NCBI GenBank assembly: GCA_034435635.1
Contig: DAOTWY010000091.1
Location: 1 to 16,240 of the forward strand
From: DAOTWY01 sp003696565
Lineage (GTDB): Bacteria; Chloroflexota; Anaerolineae; Aggregatilineales; Phototrophicaceae
DNA length: 16,240 nt
Direction of reading: 5' to 3'
Positions 13,800 through 16,240 of the stretch are shown piece after piece (the first letter of the stretch is position 1; every line of letters starts with the position of its first letter). Below the pieces are notes generated by a model. It was not told the DNA's origin. It did not search any database and saw only the letters and a program-made list of their open reading frames with translations. The position numbers and the translations under genes are program-made.

Positions 13800-14681
13800 C
13801 TAATCTAGGTCCTTGAATATATAAATCCCGTCACGGATTTCGTATCGCACGCCGGCTTGTTCATTCACCATCAAGTTCCCCACACGCACTAAGGGCGCAC
13901 CGGTTTTTGGGCAGGCGAAAATATCATCCAGCGCAGTTTGATCTGTTCCGCTGTTGTCCGTTTGGTTCAATGTGAAGATGCTTGGCGAATAGAGCAAGCC
14001 TGTTTTCTGCAATACGCTATCCAGAGCCACCAATACACTAGTCGGCAACGTCTTTTTAAGCAAGCCCAGTCGTAAATATGAGACAGGGACGCGCTTTTGA
14101 GTGTGAAAACCGTTTTGATTTAATGCCTGTTCAATATATTGCGGGTGAAAGTCAAAATTCAGCTTGACGAACTCTACAGGATCAAGCGTATAAGGGTTCC
14201 AGTCCTGTTGTCTCAGCGCGTATCGCAACATGGCTTTTAGGTTGCGCTTATTAGCGTATTCCAAAATAAACATGGCACGGGGGGCAAGAGTACGGCGAAT
14301 ACCTTGTAACACCAAGGGCACATTCGCAAAATGATGAATCACGCGGATCATTGTCGCTGCATCAAACACGCCCACCTGGAACGGTAAGTTATACGCATCC
14401 GCTGCAACATATACAAACCCAGCATCGCCATAATGCTCACGTGCATATTGCAACTGAGAGAAAGAGTAATCCAGCACAACCACCTGCTGAAACCCCTTGA
14501 ACTCATTTGTCAGCCGCCCGAACCCCGCGCCGATCTCCAGGACGCGCTTGCCTTTTGGGGGTAACCAACGACGTAACACAGAACGCTCGACTTGATCTTC
14601 ATAATCGCGTCCATGTCCTTCCCAAAAGTCCGTGCGATAGTTTGATCCCTCGTAGTCGCAAATTTGCGGTATATCACTCAT
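13800..14681 (-). CDS. SAM-dependent class I methyltransferase with degenerate Trm112-like tail
   Basis: The 293-residue product has methyltransferase motif I at 47-57 (VLEIGAGFGRL), the acidic residue Asp71 at the end of strand 2 (VVVLDYS), AADAYNLPF (93-101) and VIHHFANV (114-121), as in the Methyltransf_11 group. The last 41 residues resemble a Trm112-type zinc ribbon (DIFACPKTGAPL, then YEIRDGIYIF), but only Cys257 of the usual CPxC pair is present, so zinc binding is doubtful. The substrate is unknown; small-molecule, quinone or lipid targets are all possible. AAGG precedes the ATG by 8 nt. The gene starts 3 nt after the upstream beta-repeat gene, so the two are cotranscribed. Confidence 0.85.
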   Translation of the reverse strand: MSDIPQICDYEGSNYRTDFWEGHGRDYEDQVERSVLRRWLPPKGKRVLEIGAGFGRLTNEFKGFQQVVVLDYSFSQLQYAREHYGDAGFVYVAADAYNLPFQVGVFDAATMIRVIHHFANVPLVLQGIRRTLAPRAMFILEYANKRNLKAMLRYALRQQDWNPYTLDPVEFVKLNFDFHPQYIEQALNQNGFHTQKRVPVSYLRLGLLKKTLPTSVLVALDSVLQKTGLLYSPSIFTLNQTDNSGTDQTALDDIFACPKTGAPLVRVGNLMVNEQAGVRYEIRDGIYIFKDLD

Positions 14682-14684
14682 AGG

Positions 14685-15695
14685 TTAACCTTCGTTTTCG
14701 TCCTCAGGTGTAATAATCCCTTCATCATAGCTGGGGGGCGGGGTCGGTTCAACCCCAGGAACACTTTGAGCTTGCCCGTCAAACGGGGATGTTCCACTAT
14801 CTACGCGGGGAATAAGTTGAATCAGACTACCAATTTCACCGCTGTAAAACTGAGGCGGAATACCTTGTGCATTCAGGTTGTTGATCGCTGCTGTGTTAAT
14901 CTCAAATGGTCCGCCGGCGTTGTAAACATCTGGGCGGATTTGCTCGTCTAAGAAGGGCATCCCACCAATTGGCACAATGCCAGTTCTGAGTGGGACGTTT
15001 TCCGGCGGTACGGGTTCATTGATGAGTTCATAACCATACCCCGCTGTGATCGAATAACCGGGCCACGGCTTGATGCTGTAATCATTTGGTTCAAGCAGAT
15101 TGATCCGTTCCCCACGTAAGACATCCCCAATTAAATCGCCTGCTTCACTAAAGTTATTCGGTAAATTGTTGAGTGCAATGGCTAATGGCTCAAGTTGTAA
15201 GCGTAAGTTTTGCGCAACATCATGCAATTGCGTGCCTTGAATAGGGATAACAGCACGAACATCTAGCTCGACAGGTAACGGTTGATCCACATTGACCAGT
15301 AAATCTAGCGCAACGGGTAACTCTAACCCTGCTGGGAGTTCAAGGTTAACAGCAGCGTTAACGTTATAGGCATTAATACCCGGTAAATCAATCAAGGCGT
15401 TAACTTGTAACGGCACAGGTTGCGTTAGTCGTACAATGGTTTCGGTTTGGAGCGGGATATCTAACACAACTTGGATTTCATCTCGCACGGGGATCGTCCA
15501 GTCGATTGTTGCCTGATCCAACCCGACAAAGCTGCTGTGTAAACCCTCTACCAATGGCTCCGCTACCTGGTTTTTGATTTCAAAGATAAACAACAATAAG
15601 GCGATTAACACAACAACCAAAATGATATTGACGATGAACGAGAAAATCACCATGAATCGCCAGAATAGTGTCCCTAAAGCCCGTAGTAAGCGCAT
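14685..15695 (-). CDS. Membrane-anchored beta-repeat protein of unknown function
   Basis: I do not recognise this 336-residue protein. It has one strong N-terminal membrane helix (about 15-40) and no signal cleavage site. Residues 66-153 form a run of alternating hydrophobic strands with recurring Pro, such as VVLDIPL, QPVPLQVNALIDLP, LPVALDLLVNV and LPVELDVRAVIPI, which suggests a repetitive amphipathic beta-sheet. A second part (about 205-300) is rich in Gly, Pro and Tyr, and the C-terminus is acidic and Pro-rich (310-336). The start at 15695 has AGGGG 6 nt upstream and a good promoter. The methyltransferase gene follows 3 nt after its stop. A long amphipathic sheet fits lipid contact or a surface fibre, but this is only a guess. 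Confidence 0.75.
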   Translation of the reverse strand: MRLLRALGTLFWRFMVIFSFIVNIILVVVLIALLLFIFEIKNQVAEPLVEGLHSSFVGLDQATIDWTIPVRDEIQVVLDIPLQTETIVRLTQPVPLQVNALIDLPGINAYNVNAAVNLELPAGLELPVALDLLVNVDQPLPVELDVRAVIPIQGTQLHDVAQNLRLQLEPLAIALNNLPNNFSEAGDLIGDVLRGERINLLEPNDYSIKPWPGYSITAGYGYELINEPVPPENVPLRTGIVPIGGMPFLDEQIRPDVYNAGGPFEINTAAINNLNAQGIPPQFYSGEIGSLIQLIPRVDSGTSPFDGQAQSVPGVEPTPPPSYDEGIITPEDENEG

Positions 15696-15733
15696 AGATT
15701 GCCCCTAACAGATACAAACGGAATCATATCCAA

Positions 15734-15762
15734 ACTATACATCCTGCCAGACATCCCGGCAA
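15734..15762 (-). promoter_or_regulatory. Sigma70-type promoter for the beta-repeat and methyltransferase genes
   Basis: Read on the minus strand, TTGCCG (15762-15757) and TATAGT (15739-15734) are separated by exactly 17 bp. The -10 matches the consensus at five of six positions and the -35 at four of six. It lies between the metK terminator and the ATG at 15695, so this pair of genes is transcribed separately from metK. Confidence 0.65.
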
Positions 15763-15796
15763 TAGTTTCAATCTTAATTGTTATATAGATTGAGAT

Positions 15797-15823
15797 AAAA
15801 AAGGCGCACATTGTCGTGCGCCT
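15797..15823 (-). terminator. Rho-independent terminator of metK
   Basis: On the minus strand a perfect 8-bp stem, AGGCGCAC with GTGCGCCT and a six-base loop (15823-15802), runs directly into six T (15802-15797). It begins 10 nt after the metK stop codon. It is the only classic terminator in the window. Confidence 0.92.
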
Positions 15824-15832
15824 GTGGGGAAT

Positions 15833-16240
15833 TTATAGCCCAGCATCTCGGCGGAGTGCCTCTGCTTTATCAGTACGTTCCCAGGGGACATCCACGTCTT
15901 CCCGCCCAAAGTGCCCATAAGCTGCTACTTGCTTATAGATCGGGCGGCGCAGGTCAAGGTCACGGATAATTGCAGCAGGGCGCATATCAAAATGCTTTTT
16001 GATGAGTTCAACAATTTTGTCATCACTAATTTTACCGGTGCCGAATGTCTCAACAGCCAATGATGTTGGGTGTGCTACGCCGATAGCATAGGACAATTGA
16101 AGCTCAAACCGTTCGGCAATCCCTGCTGCCACGATATTCTTAGCGATATAACGCGCCATGTATGCTGCACTGCGATCAACCTTTGTTGCGTCCTTACCAC
16201 TGAACGCGCCACCCCCATGCCGTGCAACACCGCCATAAGT
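15833..16240 (-). CDS. metK: S-adenosylmethionine synthetase, C-terminal part (N-terminus outside window)
   Basis: The frame enters from the right edge and encodes the last 135 residues. It opens with GGVARHGGGAFSGKDATKVD, which contains the MetK signature GGGAFSGKD, the conserved loop near the active site. It continues with RSAAYMARYIAKNIV, AIGVAHPTS and the C-terminal YGHFGRED..WE segment, all typical of MetK. The enzyme makes S-adenosylmethionine from methionine and ATP. The ATG at 16159 is an internal Met, not the start. The stop at 15833 is followed by a strong terminator. SAM made here is the cofactor of MtaB and of the neighbouring methyltransferase, but that link is general and not specific. 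Confidence 0.96.
   Translation of the reverse strand, partial: TYGGVARHGGGAFSGKDATKVDRSAAYMARYIAKNIVAAGIAERFELQLSYAIGVAHPTSLAVETFGTGKISDDKIVELIKKHFDMRPAAIIRDLDLRRPIYKQVAAYGHFGREDVDVPWERTDKAEALRRDAGL

Noticed and set aside
1..16240. CRISPR array, insertion sequence, prophage, toxin-antitoxin or defence island
   Set aside because: There are no spaced direct repeats, transposase or integrase motifs, phage genes or terminal repeats. The gene set is mostly core metabolism and envelope functions.

Overview
The window looks like a chromosomal segment of an Anaerolineae-type member of the Chloroflexota. This is inferred from style, not from a marker gene: many small membrane-anchored extracytoplasmic proteins (TolB-like propeller, TPR, jelly-roll 'FDG..W' type), ABC-2-like permease proteins, 4-bp ATGA/GTGA gene overlaps and moderate GC. 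I see no rRNA, tRNA, CRISPR array, insertion sequence, integrase or attachment site. Gene density is very high and no gap between genes exceeds about 140 bases.

Region 1 (1-6138) holds two divergent operons that start at a shared bidirectional promoter near 2433-2475. Leftwards run an unrecognised 231-residue protein, a secreted TolB-like propeller protein and an ABC-2-like membrane protein cut by the window edge. Rightwards run an atypical response regulator with its receiver domain at the C-terminus, an exported TPR protein, a second ABC-2-like membrane protein and a membrane-anchored jelly-roll protein. The two membrane proteins share a motif and may be distant paralogues. No ABC ATPase and no histidine kinase is visible beside them.

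Region 2 (6213-13676) is a tight eight-gene, plus-strand run: mtaB, yqeY-like, pgpH-like 7TM-HD, ybeY, two tandem dgkA paralogues, a membrane-anchored GH18-like TIM-barrel protein and a class IV aminotransferase. The order mtaB, yqeY, 7TM-HD, ybeY, dgkA follows the Firmicute yqeV-yqeY-yqfF-yqfG-dgkA order, with rpsU and phoH missing. It combines tRNA modification, rRNA and ribosome maturation, cyclic-dinucleotide turnover and undecaprenol or lipid phosphorylation. A structured leader lies between a strong Shine-Dalgarno and the mtaB start codon.

Region 3 (13677-16240) is on the minus strand, convergent with region 2. From right to left it holds metK (N-terminus cut off) with a clear rho-independent terminator, then a separate promoter driving a membrane-anchored beta-repeat protein of unknown function and a SAM-dependent methyltransferase with a degenerate Trm112-like tail. 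A 10-bp inverted repeat lies between the convergent genes.

The most unusual points are the mtaB leader that can fold two ways, the tandem dgkA pair in which one copy has E-to-Q and D-to-N changes at metal-site positions, the symmetric divergent promoter, a hairpin over a ribosome binding site at 5323-5353, and two G8 tracts inside coding sequence. Most of the window is otherwise ordinary conserved gene content.
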